A DNA stretch of 64,000 nucleotides, taken from positions 434,001-498,000 of the forward strand of contig CAJQUW010011508.1 of assembly GCA_907163375.1 (NCBI GenBank), given 5' to 3'. A program made the position numbers and the translations under genes. Below, piece by piece: positions 36,448 to 49,682 of this stretch. Under the pieces are notes generated by a model. That model was not told the DNA's origin. It saw nothing but the letters and a program-made list of their open reading frames with translations, and did not search any database. The DNA comes from Prostheceraeus crozeri. Lineage: Eukaryota; Platyhelminthes; Polycladida; Euryleptidae. The first letter of the stretch is position 1, and each line of letters starts with the position of its first letter.

Positions 36448-37612
36448 AGTTTATTACATGCCATGCAATAGAATGATGTGGAAAATGATATTAGCTCAGT
36501 TCTGTTTCTATACTACTCCAGGTTTAGAAATGCAATCATATTTTACACACACTTTTTAAACTTATTTCATATTACAATGTACAGCGTTCATGTGTAGATT
36601 TAGCGATTATGCTTGCACTGATTATATTAGGGGCCCAATAATGAGATATGCGAAATGTCGGACTAGAAGACAATTCTAGTCTTTGTTTTTTAATGTACTC
36701 GTACATTTATTTAAGATGCTGATTAAATAATTAACAGGGAAATATTTGTATACTTCAGCAAGTATTGCTGGCCGTTTGAACATAATATAATAATGCTGAT
36801 TTTACAGATTTTGACCCATCGTCATGATGTTTTTCCACGACTGATCTAAAGGAATAAGTGCCGTTTCATAAATAGATCGAAATGATTTTGCAGAGTACTC
36901 AGTGAATAGCGGTGAATACTAAGATAACAGAACATTGTGCGACTTACCTTTAATGATGCATTTCGAAAAGTTTACATTGCCATCCAACTTTATTAACTAT
37001 GTTTTCCGAGTTTTATTATTGGAAGTTGCGCGTTTTCGCCTGTAATTTACACGTAACTTTTAGTTGATAGAAGTCGTGAAATCCTAGACGTTTAGAGAAT
37101 ACCGCCAAAAAAGCGACGCTGATGAATGTCATATTATGTGGTGTTTCTGAAGAATGCTGTTATTGTTTTGCTTTCTGAACTTCCCCTGTCAAAGGATGTG
37201 GGAAGAGAAGTGGCATAGCTTGAAGCAGGGAATTCCCTTGACATCTCGCGTGGATGGAAATACCGATAGAAGCATTTCTGGTGTCTTGAAGTTTCCGAAT
37301 CAAATCGGTAGATCTTCAATACATTATTCTAAAATTTGTAACAGAAAGAATTTTAGACAGATTGTATGACATCTTATTGTATGACTTTCTCTCCTGATAG
37401 AAAAAATGAATGAATCACACAATATGAAAAGTTGCTATACTATACATTCGCTTGAATTTTCATGCTGTGTATCGTGGTGATGATAGATAAGCATCACCCG
37501 AGGAAATCGCTCTGCTCACTTGCGCAACTTCATGATCATCCTGGATGTTTAACTATATACATAAACACTAAAAAGCATTTCATATTTTTTTTTTAAAGGA
37601 ATGTGATCATGT

Positions 37613-37802
37613 TTTCAGGTTAGAGACTGAACCACAACTTTTGAACGATCAATTTACAGAAAAATTTATTACAACAGCTTTATTTGCGTGATATCTTTCT
37701 TGAGAATGGCCGACGTCGTAGGTCGAAAGATCTCGTGCAAATAAAAGGAATTGTGCTGTAAATTGATCGATCAAAAGTTGTAGGCAGTTTCTAACCTGAA
37801 AG
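37613..37802. repeat. 190-bp foldback
   Basis: Almost the whole stretch is self-complementary. Outer arms begin TTTCAGGTTAGA, continue through ACAACTTTTGA and GATCAATTTACAG, then TTATTTGCGTGATATC pairs with its counterpart near 37727-37747, meeting at a small centre with GGCCGACGTCG. A non-autonomous hairpin MITE is the likely origin. Confidence 0.75.
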
Positions 37803-37854
37803 CATTTCATATCTCATTGCATTTGAATGATATTTTGCTGAGCGTTGGCGCTAA

Positions 37855-38151
37855 CTGATACTTCGCTGCAATGAGAAACATTCAATCATAGTAACGTGAC
37901 ATCAATCAACATCAATCAATCATCATCATCAGTAACACGCAAAATCAATCAATACGGAATGTGAAAACCAATTAAACAGATTAAGATACCAAAGGACTGT
38001 AATTGAATATCACGTTACTATAGAGCATGGCGCAGCGTGGTGCGAACGTCAGTAACCCCTCGCAAGAGGGAAAAATGCTGACGAAAATAAATGATGATGA
38101 TGATGATGATGATGATATGATTGAATGTGTCTCACTGCAGAGAACTATCAG
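37855..38151. repeat. foldback with GAT microsatellite inside
   Basis: Arms 37855-37890 and 38116-38151 are imperfect 36-bp inverted repeats sharing CATTCAATCATA. Inner sequences AGTAACGTGA and TCACGTTACT also pair. A (GAT)n run lies at about 38091-38113. It directly follows the 37613-37802 foldback. Confidence 0.65.
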
Positions 38152-38785
38152 TCATTGCATTGGAATGCGCTATCATATATAATAATAAATATTTATGCAT
38201 GTGGAGATTCACCTTCTATTTCCTTTTATTTTTCATTGAACTATATTGACGAACACTTGCACAGAAAATTGCAAAAATACAAAGATTAGATAGTTATTGT
38301 GTCACAGAAATGCCTAAGCACCAACCTCGAGCCGCCTACTGCTGACACGGCTCGCAGCAACAGTGCTCGAGCAGTCGATCGTTTGAGACAGAGACTCAGG
38401 TGTCCGACGATACCTTTGTCCGCTCCGTCTCTCGATGAAAAGGTTTGCAGTGACAAACGACAGCAGATGCGTCGTTAAGTGTTATAGGCAATTTTACCCC
38501 ACCTACCGTAAACGGTATATACATGTATATTTTATACTTGCTCTGCATACAAAATGCTCTGTATTCCCTCATGTGTATACTCCACTTAAAGTTAATCTTC
38601 GCGAACGCTCTCCACTTTTTAATATTCAACAAGAAAACCGAAGATGTAATGGATCGATTCTGCTAGAAGGGGATTGTGTGCATAAAACTAATATCATTTT
38701 CATATAAATTAAATTCTTAGTACATGTTGCCAAAAATGAGATGCGATAAATGCAATTTTGTATAAAAGACAATGTAAACTAAAAG

Positions 38786-39680
38786 CAGTGTTTCGCAAAC
38801 TAGGTTTTTCCGGCTGAAGCATGACGTGCCACCGGTCGACTCGATCCAAAAAATTTGGGTTTTGCGGCCGAAAGGCCTGATTTATGAGTTCTCATGTCCT
38901 TCATTTCAATCAGAAGTGGGAATTATGAGGTCTGAATTTATTTATTGATTGTATCGAATCGTTGAAATCTGAATTTAAAACAAGATTTAATGAATTTAGA
39001 TCCCAGAAATTGTTTTTCACATTTCTGACTGATCCGTGGGTGGTTCAACCAGATGAATTGATCGCATGCGCGCCATTTGTATCTACGGAAGCTCTTCCAC
39101 AATGTCAATTGGAGCTGATTGAATTGCAAGCAAATGACGTATTAGAGCGAATGCACTGCAGCTTGGAGTAGTTTCTCAATTCCGGAAAAAGTTCACAAAA
39201 ATCCACGCAATGTTAGCACGATTGTCAGTTCCGAGCTTGGATCCACATTCGTATACGAACAAACATTTTAGTCGCTTAATTATGGAAAAAATAAAGACGG
39301 AAATCGACTTTCATGCGAGCACACTTCGGATCTAATCAAAGCTGTGGTAGCAAATTTCGAACCTAATTTCATTGTTCTGAAATTCAAGTGCATCCATCAC
39401 ATTGATATTCTTTCTGTGATAAATTGCTCGTATAATTCGTTCGTTCAATCAATGATTGTCTTCTGTCTAATGAATACTTAAGTCTATTGAAATCTTTTAA
39501 TTTGTTTAAAGTCTAGTAATAAAATTATAGTTCGGGGATCCAAAAATTGAATGATGCAAATATAATAGTAGTTTTGATACTATCATGCGTATATAGAGTA
39601 TGATAATTCTAAAATGCGGCCGGAACGAAAAGTATCTACCTGACTTTGGCCGGAAAGGGTTCAAAGTTCGCGGAACCCTG
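38786..39680 (+). mobile_element. hAT transposon, 895 bp, with target duplication
   Basis: The element starts CAGTGTTTCGCAAACT and ends GTTCGCGGAACCCTG. It is flanked by perfect 8-bp copies of ACTAAAAG (38778-38785 and 39681-39688). On the + strand it holds the C-terminal part of a hAT transposase of the ZBED5/SCAND3-like group: FKTRFNEFRSQ, then CQLELIELQANDVLERM, and further on, in another frame, a SLDPHSYTNKHFSRL block. The N-terminal BED finger and most of the catalytic domain are missing. It is an internally deleted, inactive copy whose ends are still well kept. Confidence 0.88.
38962..39171 (+). pseudogene. hAT transposase C-terminal remnant
   Basis: About 70 codons read as FKTRFNEFRSQKLFFTFL, then DPWVVQPDEL and QLELIELQANDVLERM. 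In hAT-like transposases of the ZBED5 type this segment lies just before the dimerisation (hAT C-terminal) region, typically F-DFR ... F-NPF-V ... LQLELIELQ-N. A stop follows; related text continues in another frame to about 39410. It sits wholly inside the element with ACTAAAAG duplications. Confidence 0.75.
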
Positions 39681-42600
39681 ACTAAAAGCATTAAATGTCA
39701 TCTGATAAAATTCTAATAATTCAAATATAAAGTAAATCGCTCTTTGCTTAATTAGGGAAATCACTTTGTCCACAATTAGCATGATGTCTGGGGAAAATCA
39801 AAATGCGTTTTATAGAAAATGTAATAGGTGCATGTCACGGTGTCAATAACTCCACTTTAATTCGAATTAAGGAATCGCATTTCATTCGAATAGCCACATT
39901 TTTCCAGTACAAGTCATAATATATCACTTAATGAGCGAACTGCTTTCTAAAGTGCTCAGAAAAGAATCAAATTTTTGAACTTTTGGAAAGTTGAAATAGC
40001 CAACTTTGAGCTCTCATGTGAAAGTTAAGTATCTTATTTTTGCTATGCATGAATCGTTGTAATTGTCACTGTTCAAATAGTTAAATTCTGACATTCAGAA
40101 GATCAATGTAATTGAACAATTCACCAATTATTTAATGACCTATCTCCATAGTTTACATTATATCATAGAAGTCTTTGTCATGTTTGTAAGGAAGGAATGC
40201 TATCAGTCGATTTCTTACATTGATGCTGACCATTCACAAATCAAGTGAACTATTGTCTCCAGCTTTTGATAATATGATATTTATTGCCTCTTGCAAATGG
40301 AAGAATGTGATTTAAATGCTTTTTGTCGATAAAGTAATACTTATAAGATATTCCTGCTAATCAGATTCTGAAGCTTGATATCACTATTTGTCAATTAGTG
40401 ATGTGGAGATTGTTTCTATTATCTGCGTATTGCTTTTCACACCATTGGCGTAACTTATAAATGTACTTGTCTCATGATAGTTTTCTCTAAATAGCGATGA
40501 AGAATGTCAGCTTTATTTCAGGTATTTCAGAGTATGTTTTAAAAATGAAAAATGCTCTGAAGTGTGCTGTTCTTCCAATTATTTGACACGTGTAATGTGG
40601 TATAAAGAATGAGACTGTTTTCTTTAAATTTCATTAAAATTAATGTTGCGTTAAAACATTCATTAGAAAATAATTCGTAGACATACATGAGGATTAGGAT
40701 TTATAAATTAATGAAAATGTCTTGATCTGTTGGCTTTTAACACTTGCAGTATCAGTTAATTAGCTTCTTTTTCTTACGAAAAAAACTTTTAAATAAAATA
40801 TGGGACTTAAATGAATAGAATATACATGCACTTCAATTTGAGTAAAGAGCTTCTAGAAATTTATGCAATGCGAGGCATTTAATAATCTACTGCATATAAA
40901 CCTTCATTTTCCCGCAGTCTGACAAGTAGCCAAGAGACAATTATGCCACAAGCTGTGTAAGTTCCTTTTTCTGAAGTGTCACATTGACCTATGACTTGAC
41001 TTTGCGATCTTCCAGTCATGACGGCTAGTTGAATCTCCCAGGGAATGTCATATTAAATCGAGCGGAATGGCATTCTGACTGAAACTATCACCACACTCCA
41101 TCAAAGTATGACCATGCCAGCAGTGTCTAAGCCAAGCCTATCCAGTGAGAGGTTTGTCTCACTTACACTCAATGCGATCGTTTTCATTCGCCTTTCATGT
41201 TAAAGAAAATTGTTTTGTGAAGAGGGGGTATGTGTTTCTCTTGTTTTCATGCTTGATGTCAATTATTTGCGTTCATGTTGAAAATATTAAATATTCTCGG
41301 ATAAAGCAAATTTGTAATAATGATGTAAAGTGAATTGGAGTCTAGCTCAGAAAAAACTCGACTTCTATGAATTTTCTTATCATCAAATAATGTAAGTTTT
41401 TGCAAAACTACTTGACATTTATGACAATTTTGGTTTCACTTATTATTAAGCCTTCAATATTGGTAAAATAAACAGATGAAATGTTCACCTTTTCAGGGCG
41501 TGAGTCACTCATATATGTAAATATATCGTTGTAACAGCTGTTTGTAATAAATGATCAATAATTTTGTCCTTAAGTTGCGCTTTATCTTATCAATTTCATT
41601 TCCACATTTTTGTCTTAGTTAGAATTCAATCTTGCGTAGAAAATCGGTTTTATTGTTCATTCTTCCGTGATAGAGAAGCTCTTGATCACGCTGTGTCCCA
41701 TCTGATCTTGCCTGTGTACACATGATAGGCATAAAGTAATGTAATTAGGACTCCGGTGATGATTTATTAAGACTTCATCTCACATCTCCTGCGTCCATCC
41801 TTTTATGAATGAAAAGTATGTAGGAAGGCCAATTACGAGTACAACTTTTCACTTTCATCCAAATTTGAATGGCATTGCTGCTGTTGTTAAGCTTTGTATA
41901 CAGGACGAATGAAGCAATGAATAATTGATTTATCACAGCCTCTTTGTTATGTTGGTGGTCAGTGGTATGATGCTTTAGTGATTAAAATCATAATAATCCT
42001 TTTGTCCTTCCTAGCATGAATAGAAATGTCATATGTTTGCACATTGCTTTGTTAGCTCAGGCTTCAGGCAAACAGCTTGCTAAGATTTCAGGATCAACTG
42101 ACGCACAGCATGGACGGGAGGACAAGATAATGATAATTGAAGATTGCGATCAGCAGCATAGTGACAAATTATAATAGGCCTACATGTATAAAGCATGATG
42201 AATGGATTTGGTGAGGGAGGCAGTGAAGCATAAGTAAGCGTTTTGGTGCATTGGAAGGTGATTCTTAGCTGTCGTGAGGAACGTCACAGATTTGGATGGC
42301 GATCTGACATCTGCGGGTAGCCCCAGCCTGATCTTTGGGTCTAATTATAGATCCGTCCTTGTTAGCAATCTTAACTCTGCTCGGGCCTTTTATCTAAATG
42401 CAGACCCGTCCAGACCCTTATCCCTAATTAGGTGCGGTCTGACCCGCAAGTCTAATTCTAGGATCGCCCTTACCCTTCATTCTAGGCATGTCTTGATACC
42501 TAATTCTAATTGTCGGCTCTCAAAAGTTCACAACATTTAAACTAAATTCCAACGCCGTAGCCTCATTCACTGTGGCAGATCCTTGATGTATGCAGCATCA

Positions 42601-44657
42601 TCAAAAATCTTGAAGCTCATTATATTTACATTCGCAATTGTATTTCCTTTGTCAAATGAAAACAATGGTTAGCCAATGATGCTGAGAATGATTTAATTTA
42701 TTATCGTCTATCGGCCCTCTCAATGGCTACAGTGGTAAAGCTTACATATAGGCCCTTAGTTACAATTTAGGTTTTAACTTAAAAATATTCTAAGAAGGGT
42801 CTCACTGTCCTCCAATCGAAACCGGTTGAAGCTATTAGATTAATACCTGATTTGAAAAGACGTTCTCTATTTTCATGTAAAAACATAAAAAGAAGTCTTT
42901 CTATATCACCGCTAGACGCCGTGAAAGTTATATCTGCATGCAGACATAGAAGAAGGTGTGAACTGCTCACTGGTCAAAGGAATATCATTGCATCATCTTG
43001 CAATCTTCTTGCGTTTTGTAATTTGAAAAAACCTCCCTAACTTACTGCGTTCATATTGCTTCTTTGTTTCATGTTTGCTGCAATATGAATATCGTATGTA
43101 GCGTGAAACTCTAAGTATGCTCGGAGCAGTGCAAGGCATTCATTTTTTGATCATATATAATTTTTTGTCTCGTGTTGCATTTTGCATGATAGAAATACTT
43201 AGCTGAAGAGTATAAATTAGAATGAAACATCGAGTGCAACAGAAATATACTTGATTCTTGAAGGGGATTTACTTTGCTTTAACTTGAAGATGTTACTTGA
43301 AAATTGCTATGGTAGCAAAAATCATTTCTTTTGCTGGGGTAGCTCAGATTTACCTACATGCACTCAGCATTATATATATTTGAATACTGCACATGATTGC
43401 ATAGTTGATGCGTAGTTGCAGTCATTGCTAGGTCTACGCAATGCTTATGGTTTTGTACCAAGTCATCAATTCTAAGATGATTTCATATGACGTTCATGTA
43501 TGGGTCAAAGACACAATGAGATTTAGTCTTTCTTTATTGCCATTGAATTAGATAACCAACCGAAGGAACATGCTGCAGAAAAGCGCATGAAAATATCAAA
43601 TATTCCCACATGAACTTCGTATTATCTGAATTAAAATGGTCGAGCACCATAGCTAGAAATTCTAATGGTTTCACTTGTGAATCAAGCGGTCCCTGTAATG
43701 TTAGCAGCTAGAATTTGAGACAGTTTTCCTGATCAACCGAATTCTCTCCTGATTTTTCTGTGATACTGAGAACCAATTGATCTTACATAGGAATGAAATA
43801 TTTCAGTCTATTTACAGATATCGACTTCAAAAGGATATGCTTATTTGCGATCATTATCACAAATACAACTCCTGGGAATTAAATGTTCTTCTATGCGCTT
43901 GTTGATTAACATCATCTTATTGATAATGGAGTCTCACTCTACCGAAGCGTGCATAAAAAAAGAAACAGTCATTTTTTCATAACATTTCACAAGAGACTAA
44001 ATGAAGAATTAGCTTAAATTTCCGATGGAAATAGAGACTCAATGACACTATAAGGCCATTCGGTCATTCGACCTGACATAGCCATCATCATGGGAGGATC
44101 TAAAAGTAAAGATTACAATAGACAACAGTAATGAGAAAAGATGAAATTGATATAGAAAGATATAGAAAAAATCAATATTTTCAGACTCAAACCGACGTAT
44201 TCAAGTCATAATAATATTTATTCACATTTCTCAAAATAATGCTTGCAACTTTTACTAGTTTCTACTACCTAGAAATATAATTAAGAAACACTGTTAGAAA
44301 ATCCAACAAGGCCATTGGGAAAGGAATTCAAATTAGACATCACGTTGTGGATGTGACTCAAATTTTCATATCTATTGTTCGAGAAGAAAATTAAAAAAAT
44401 TGAAGCACGTACATGTATTGTATACATTGTCATTTTCAAGAAAAGCATGGACTGGTTGTAAAGCAATCCTTGTTTGTATTGAAAATGACTGTAGATATAG
44501 TTGAGGTGTATCGACAATTTTCACATTTTGTAGCACATTTGCTTCCTAAAAATCTTTTCAATATGTCTACATGCTAAGGCATTACTTCATAATGAATCCG
44601 TAAAAATATACGTCTCATATAAAAATATGCCTCATCATCATTTCATTGTTGCCTCGA

Positions 44658-44760
44658 AAAGGGGTCTGGACCCGAAACGTCGGCTGCGTACATATCTTTA
44701 TTTTGAACAACTTTTCTTGTTGCATTAAAATTACTCGGGATAGATAATGTATATTTTTAC
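44658..44760. repeat. fragment of the CCGAAACGT foldback family
   Basis: GGGTCTGGACCCGAAACGTC forms a small GGGTC/GACCC stem followed by ~90 bp that end TATTTTTACTG. It shares the CCGAAACGT block and the TTTTTACT end with the element at 36228-36447. Confidence 0.5.
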
Positions 44761-45539
44761 TGATTGATTATGGTCCTCCCGCCATCAGCCATCTCACATT
44801 GCTTCATGAGAAGTTAAGGCGTAGCGGGCCTTCGTGCATCGATATTCGAACGGCGATGTTCAGATTAATTAAGAAATGGATAACAATCAGCATTGTGCTG
44901 CTTGCTAGATGTCAGGTGATTGTCGGCGTCAAATGTGTAATAGCTTTATTGAATGCTGCGTCCGGAAAGCATTAAATTTGCTGCGAAAATCGTAAGAATC
45001 CTTTTTGTCTATTTCATTGCTAAGCTAATGAATACTCGAGACGCGTCAATCACTATTCAAAAGCTACTTGTATTTCACAAAACAAACTGCTACTCCAGTC
45101 CACAATCAATGATTTATCTTGCCGTCTCATGTGGATCACCTCATATCTAACAAGCAGCACATTATCCAGCATCATTCACTTTTTCATCAATCTTCACTTC
45201 GAGTTTGCACACCGCCGTTCGAATATCGACCGTCGAAAGCGCTGGACTCATTGTGATGTTATATGTAAAATAATAATAATTTCTCTATTTTCATGTCATA
45301 GCACATTCGGACATGGCATTGCAGTTTGCACAATGAAAAGTAGCACATCTCTTCTGTAAGAAAACATGGAAAAACAAAATTACGGACAAAGCGTTCTTAA
45401 TGAAAGAGCAGCCATATCGAGATGTTATGTATTTCTTTCTCCTGCTTTGATTCCCTTGTCCACTCGTTATTGCGAATGGAATTCAAAGGATGAGAAGGAC
45501 ACAATGATTTTTTCGCTCAACTCACACCTTGGCCATCAC

Positions 45540-46120
45540 AAAACTCTGCAAATTTCCTTTTCCAGGTAGTTTAAATATTCTGCACAAGCGATCTTCAAAC
45601 TTGATTAGATTCATCATGCGACAGTTTTTGATGCTACACCAGGCAGGGTATTCGTTGTTCGGAAATGATCTTATCATGGTGCAGTACGCACTCCATTGCT
45701 TTGTCTAGGCTGCTTTCACTTGACGCAGAGAATAACAACATGTAGACTCGTGCGAATTTTCGATAGGATACTGCAAGTATGAGTATTCCATGACAAATCG
45801 AAATCAATTGTAAGGCCTAACAACTTAGTAGTTGAGGATGCACCTTCAATGACGGAGTTGGAGTGAGGATCTTTCAATGGAGATAATGAAAGTGATCTTT
45901 TTGTCTGAAAGATCATTAATTTCATTTTTGTGTTGTTAAATGTCAATCCTTGTGATTGTGACCAAGAAACAATGTGATCCATTTAATGAGATAAGTGGTC
46001 ATCGATATCATCACGAACGAAATTTAGCAGCCACATGTCGTCGTCAAATTTTATCAATATGCTGTTTTGATATCGGGGCAATAGACAGTCCATTTCTTCT
46101 CAACCAGGAGACACGAAATT
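45540..46120 (-). mobile_element. LINE reverse-transcriptase fragment, CR1/Jockey-like
   Basis: The - strand starts near 46060 with a degraded catalytic box (IKFDDDMWLL in place of FADD). It runs through MDHIVSWSQSQGLTFNNTKM, LLGLTIDFDLSWNTHTCSIL and SKIRTSLH, then PAWCSIKNCRMMNLIKFEDR near 45630. This is the order expected from the palm to the thumb of a CR1/Jockey-type reverse transcriptase. A frame change separates the two halves, and the endonuclease is absent. Confidence 0.7.
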
Positions 46121-49100
46121 CCGAGTCAGAATACTCCCAACATTATGTACATACAAGTATATTAATTATGCTCTTGATAGCTGAAATTCGTGAATGCTAC
46201 TGCCATAATTGAATCAATTTTATTATGATTTTTATGTTTTCGTTTGAATGTGAGATAAGTATTGAATTTGTACATCTTTATAAGGCGTTATCTTCTCTTA
46301 ATTTAGATATTCCCATGATGATACAATCTGCACTTTTACTTTGATCACTTCACAATAACATTCAACAAACAAATAAATTGTAGGGAGATGGGATTTCTGC
46401 AATTCTACTGCATGTAGTGTGAGATTTTGTTCCATGAGATGAGCGTGTGTTTCAGAGAGGTTTTGAATGAGTGTATCTTATGTACAGTTGGTTTGCAATC
46501 CTTGACGCTGTGTTAAGTATTTCTTCTAATATGTGTAATGTTTGATTGTGCGATTGGAGGTGTCATGTGGTGTAACCTTATTCCAAGATGGGGCGAATTG
46601 TCGCAAAACGCTTGTTCTCAAGGGTAGATTTTTCAAAATTATCGCGAAGCTCAGCAGACATAGCAGGTATTCTGCTTTATGAAGCAAAAGTGCAGCTGGG
46701 AAATATGAAATGTCTTGTATTATTTTGTCAAGTACGCTTTAGGACTCGCACCATGTGCCCATTGTTTTTCTTTCATACTTTAATTTCTTATTGCAGCTCA
46801 TTCAATGTTCAAGAATTTGTTACGATGTAAAAGATTAAACACAAATGTGACGCTTGATAAAATGTCTTCGTGAAAATGCTGGCAATGTCAATTTGTTAGT
46901 TAATCATTATGAAGAACAGCTGTGTGTGAGTCTGTCACTGCAATCGAATCAAACCTTGCATATTAATGCATTTGAATGAATTTTACATACTCATTTTGTT
47001 AGTAGGATTCTTCTTCCAATGCTCTCATACTTCATACAAACCCGTTCTTGCGTTTTTGCGACACGATTAATTATGAAGTATTATATTTTGCTGCTTGATT
47101 TATCATGCACTCAAACTTTGTTTTTGCCCCTATCTGTAGAATTTAATTTGATGATAATCTTTTACCAATATGAGAGTGGAATAATTCATCAAATAAATGG
47201 AAATATCATAAAAACAAAATTATTCTCAAAAATGGGTCGTCCAAAAGCTTTTACGCCTTTGGACTATCGGCTATAAATGAAACAAATAGCCACAATAATG
47301 AAGGAAACCATATTCATGGGGCTTATAGAGGTTATCTAGAATAGTCTGGCCAAATTTGATAGTCTAGTAGGATAGAATAGATAGATAGATAGTCTAGATA
47401 GAATAGTCTGGCTCATACTTCGTATGACCTCTCTTTGCTGAAATACAAGCATTCAAGTTGACTGAATGTATCAGATAGATATCAGAGGAACTTTTATTGT
47501 TGTCTGATATCATAGTTGGCATAATTTCTCTGCAGCATAAGGCTTCAGTCTGACGTAGAATTTGTTGATCAATAAGTAGAGGAAGTCGAATATTCGCTAA
47601 ATTCTGCGTCTTGAGAAAGTTAGAATGATTTATGAACGGGTCTGTCTTAAAAAATACCTGAAAATGTTAGTGTTGTTGCAAGGTTTATTAGTTTTAAGGT
47701 CTCATGTTCCCTGTTTTAAAACATCGCTGCACTGTCTTCAGATTTGAGATCCGACAGAATCGATGAGCCAGCTTAGTTAGAAATTACCTTAGTTAAATGA
47801 GCAATTAGCTTAGTTAATATTACTCAATAAATTAACATTAAAATATTGTTTGCACTTGCTTGCACTTTACACAGAAAAGCTTACAGAAAGATAATAGCTT
47901 ATCTCTTCCTTCATCTAAATATGTCAGCTTGGATTTCGATTCTATTCGTAAGCGCAATGTATTACTAGCTCAGTCAAAGTGGTGGACATATTTCTACTGG
48001 CTGTTACTGTCTGTTTTGAAATTGTGAGACTTGGCTAAGTATCAGAACTTCTGCGAGTGCGGGGTTTTCTGTACTGAGACAAAAAATGAGATTGAATAAC
48101 AAGCTCTGTATTTTTGAAAACGAAAGATAAGATTTTGCTGCAAGTTTTAAATAATGAACAGAAATAAAAAAACGATATGCGTGATATGTTAAATGAATCC
48201 TGTAGTATACCTGGTTCATTAAACTTCATCTCACATTTTCATGGTTGAGCGAACATTGATCTTGAAATACACAGTATTTACAGGGCTCCAATTCTAATTT
48301 TAACCTATCTGACTTCTTTTAAAAGTACGTCCAACGTTCACTGTCTGCGTTGATGCAAGTCAGTAATAAAATGATAAAATATTCGGATCTTTCAACTATT
48401 CATCGCCGAACCTGCACTTTACTCCAATTTCTGATGGGCAAACTAATTGAGCCGAATACAATCATGAAAGTCATTTATTCCATATTCCGAGAAAATGGAA
48501 AGCCGGTATCAGTGTCTTACCCTTCGTGCATGCGAGAATTGAAGAAACCTGACATTGTAAATCTTTTAAGTATTTGACAGCTTATTTTAATTCAGTTTTC
48601 TTTTCTTGTCTGATACTATCGTTTCGAATCCCATGGGTTACACGTGTACATGTCCAATATACGTGTACCAAGGCAAGTCGAAAATTTGTGTTTTAAGAAA
48701 TCTTCGCCAATTTTTATCTAAATGAGTGCTGCTCAACACTATTTATTGGTTTAAGCTTTGGAGAAAGTGAACTATTGCAAAAACGACAAAATCGCCGTCA
48801 TCGTATAATTTGCGGGATTGAATGCTGTTGTGGAAGCTAGGTTTGAAACGCTCCATTTACGCTGATAAAAGTTATCTATATACATGTAAAGTTCTTTGAG
48901 AATACACTGTCACCAAAAGTCATTATCGTTCAAAAACTCATGTTTATATCCTTTATTTATTTAACAACGATTGATGAAAACCTTATACATCAGGATCAAA
49001 TGACAGAATTGATTGACTAAATAAGATATTGAAACATTTATTTGTCGCAAGGATCTACTTGAAGTCCTTTCAATGTAACACAATGCTTTACCTCATGCTT

Positions 49101-49520
49101 TGACAATGCTGTCAGTGATACATTTCCTGAATGTCTAAAGAATAATCGTAGCAATTTTCTAATGCCACATGTACAAAAAAACCGTACGGGAACCGTGTTC
49201 TCCCCTAGATGCATCAATCTCTACAACAGTAAAAGCAGAACATGATGCGTTTATATATTTTCTTTCAGTGTTTTGCTAAGCACATTGTTAATTGAATATT
49301 GTGAATTTCGCCATATTTTACCAGCTTAAAAATATGAATGTTTATAAAAGCATGATTTTCATTACGAAAATGAATTCGCATTATTCTTGTACATTATCAG
49401 ATATGTTGCAAGTTTGATTGCGTCCAGTTATCAATTTTCGGAAACTATCTACCGAACGATTACATATTTCATCCGAACATTTTCTACTGTAAAATATTCA
49501 TGTTATTCTATTCATTTTAG

Positions 49521-49682
49521 ATTGGCGGAATGACATGCAGTTCGTGCGTTCATCATATTGAAACTCATCTGCGAGACCAACGGGGCATCATTGAAGCGTC
49601 CGTAGCTTTGGCTACTCATAAAGGTGTCTTCACGTATGATACAGAGCAAACAGGACCCCGAGACATCATCGATCATATAAAG
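49521..49682 (+). CDS. ATP7: ATP7 copper ATPase exon: HMA6, first part
   Basis: Encodes 54 residues: [17 protein letters not shown], then [18 protein letters not shown] and [10 protein letters not shown]. This is the membrane-proximal HMA domain with its CSSC copper site; human ATP7B has [29 protein letters not shown] at the same place. Borders are CATTTTAG|ATT and AAG|GTCAGT, both phase 0. The last strand of the domain (SLGFEAEL) comes from the next exon. The two membrane-proximal HMA domains are the ones most needed for transport in the family. Confidence 0.95.

Larger units (their letters stand above)
30844..49520 (+). other. ATP7 intron of 18.7 kb
   Basis: Phase-0 intron from GTGAGT to CATTTTAG. 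It contains an RTE-like LINE, several foldback elements, a hAT transposon and a LINE tail, all listed separately. The rest (30844-32799, 35391-36227, 39689-45539, 46121-49520) is AT-rich without a supported gene. 42290-42520 is a C-rich block with repeated CTAATT, GATC and ACCC words that I cannot classify. 47367-47405 is a short GATA-rich microsatellite. Confidence 0.75.

Noticed and set aside
38091-38113. CRISPR-like or satellite array
   Set aside because: A plain GAT microsatellite inside a foldback; no spacers. No CRISPR array occurs anywhere in the window.
42779-43040. Short open frames on both strands with basic residues
   Set aside because: No homology, no splice context and no codon bias.
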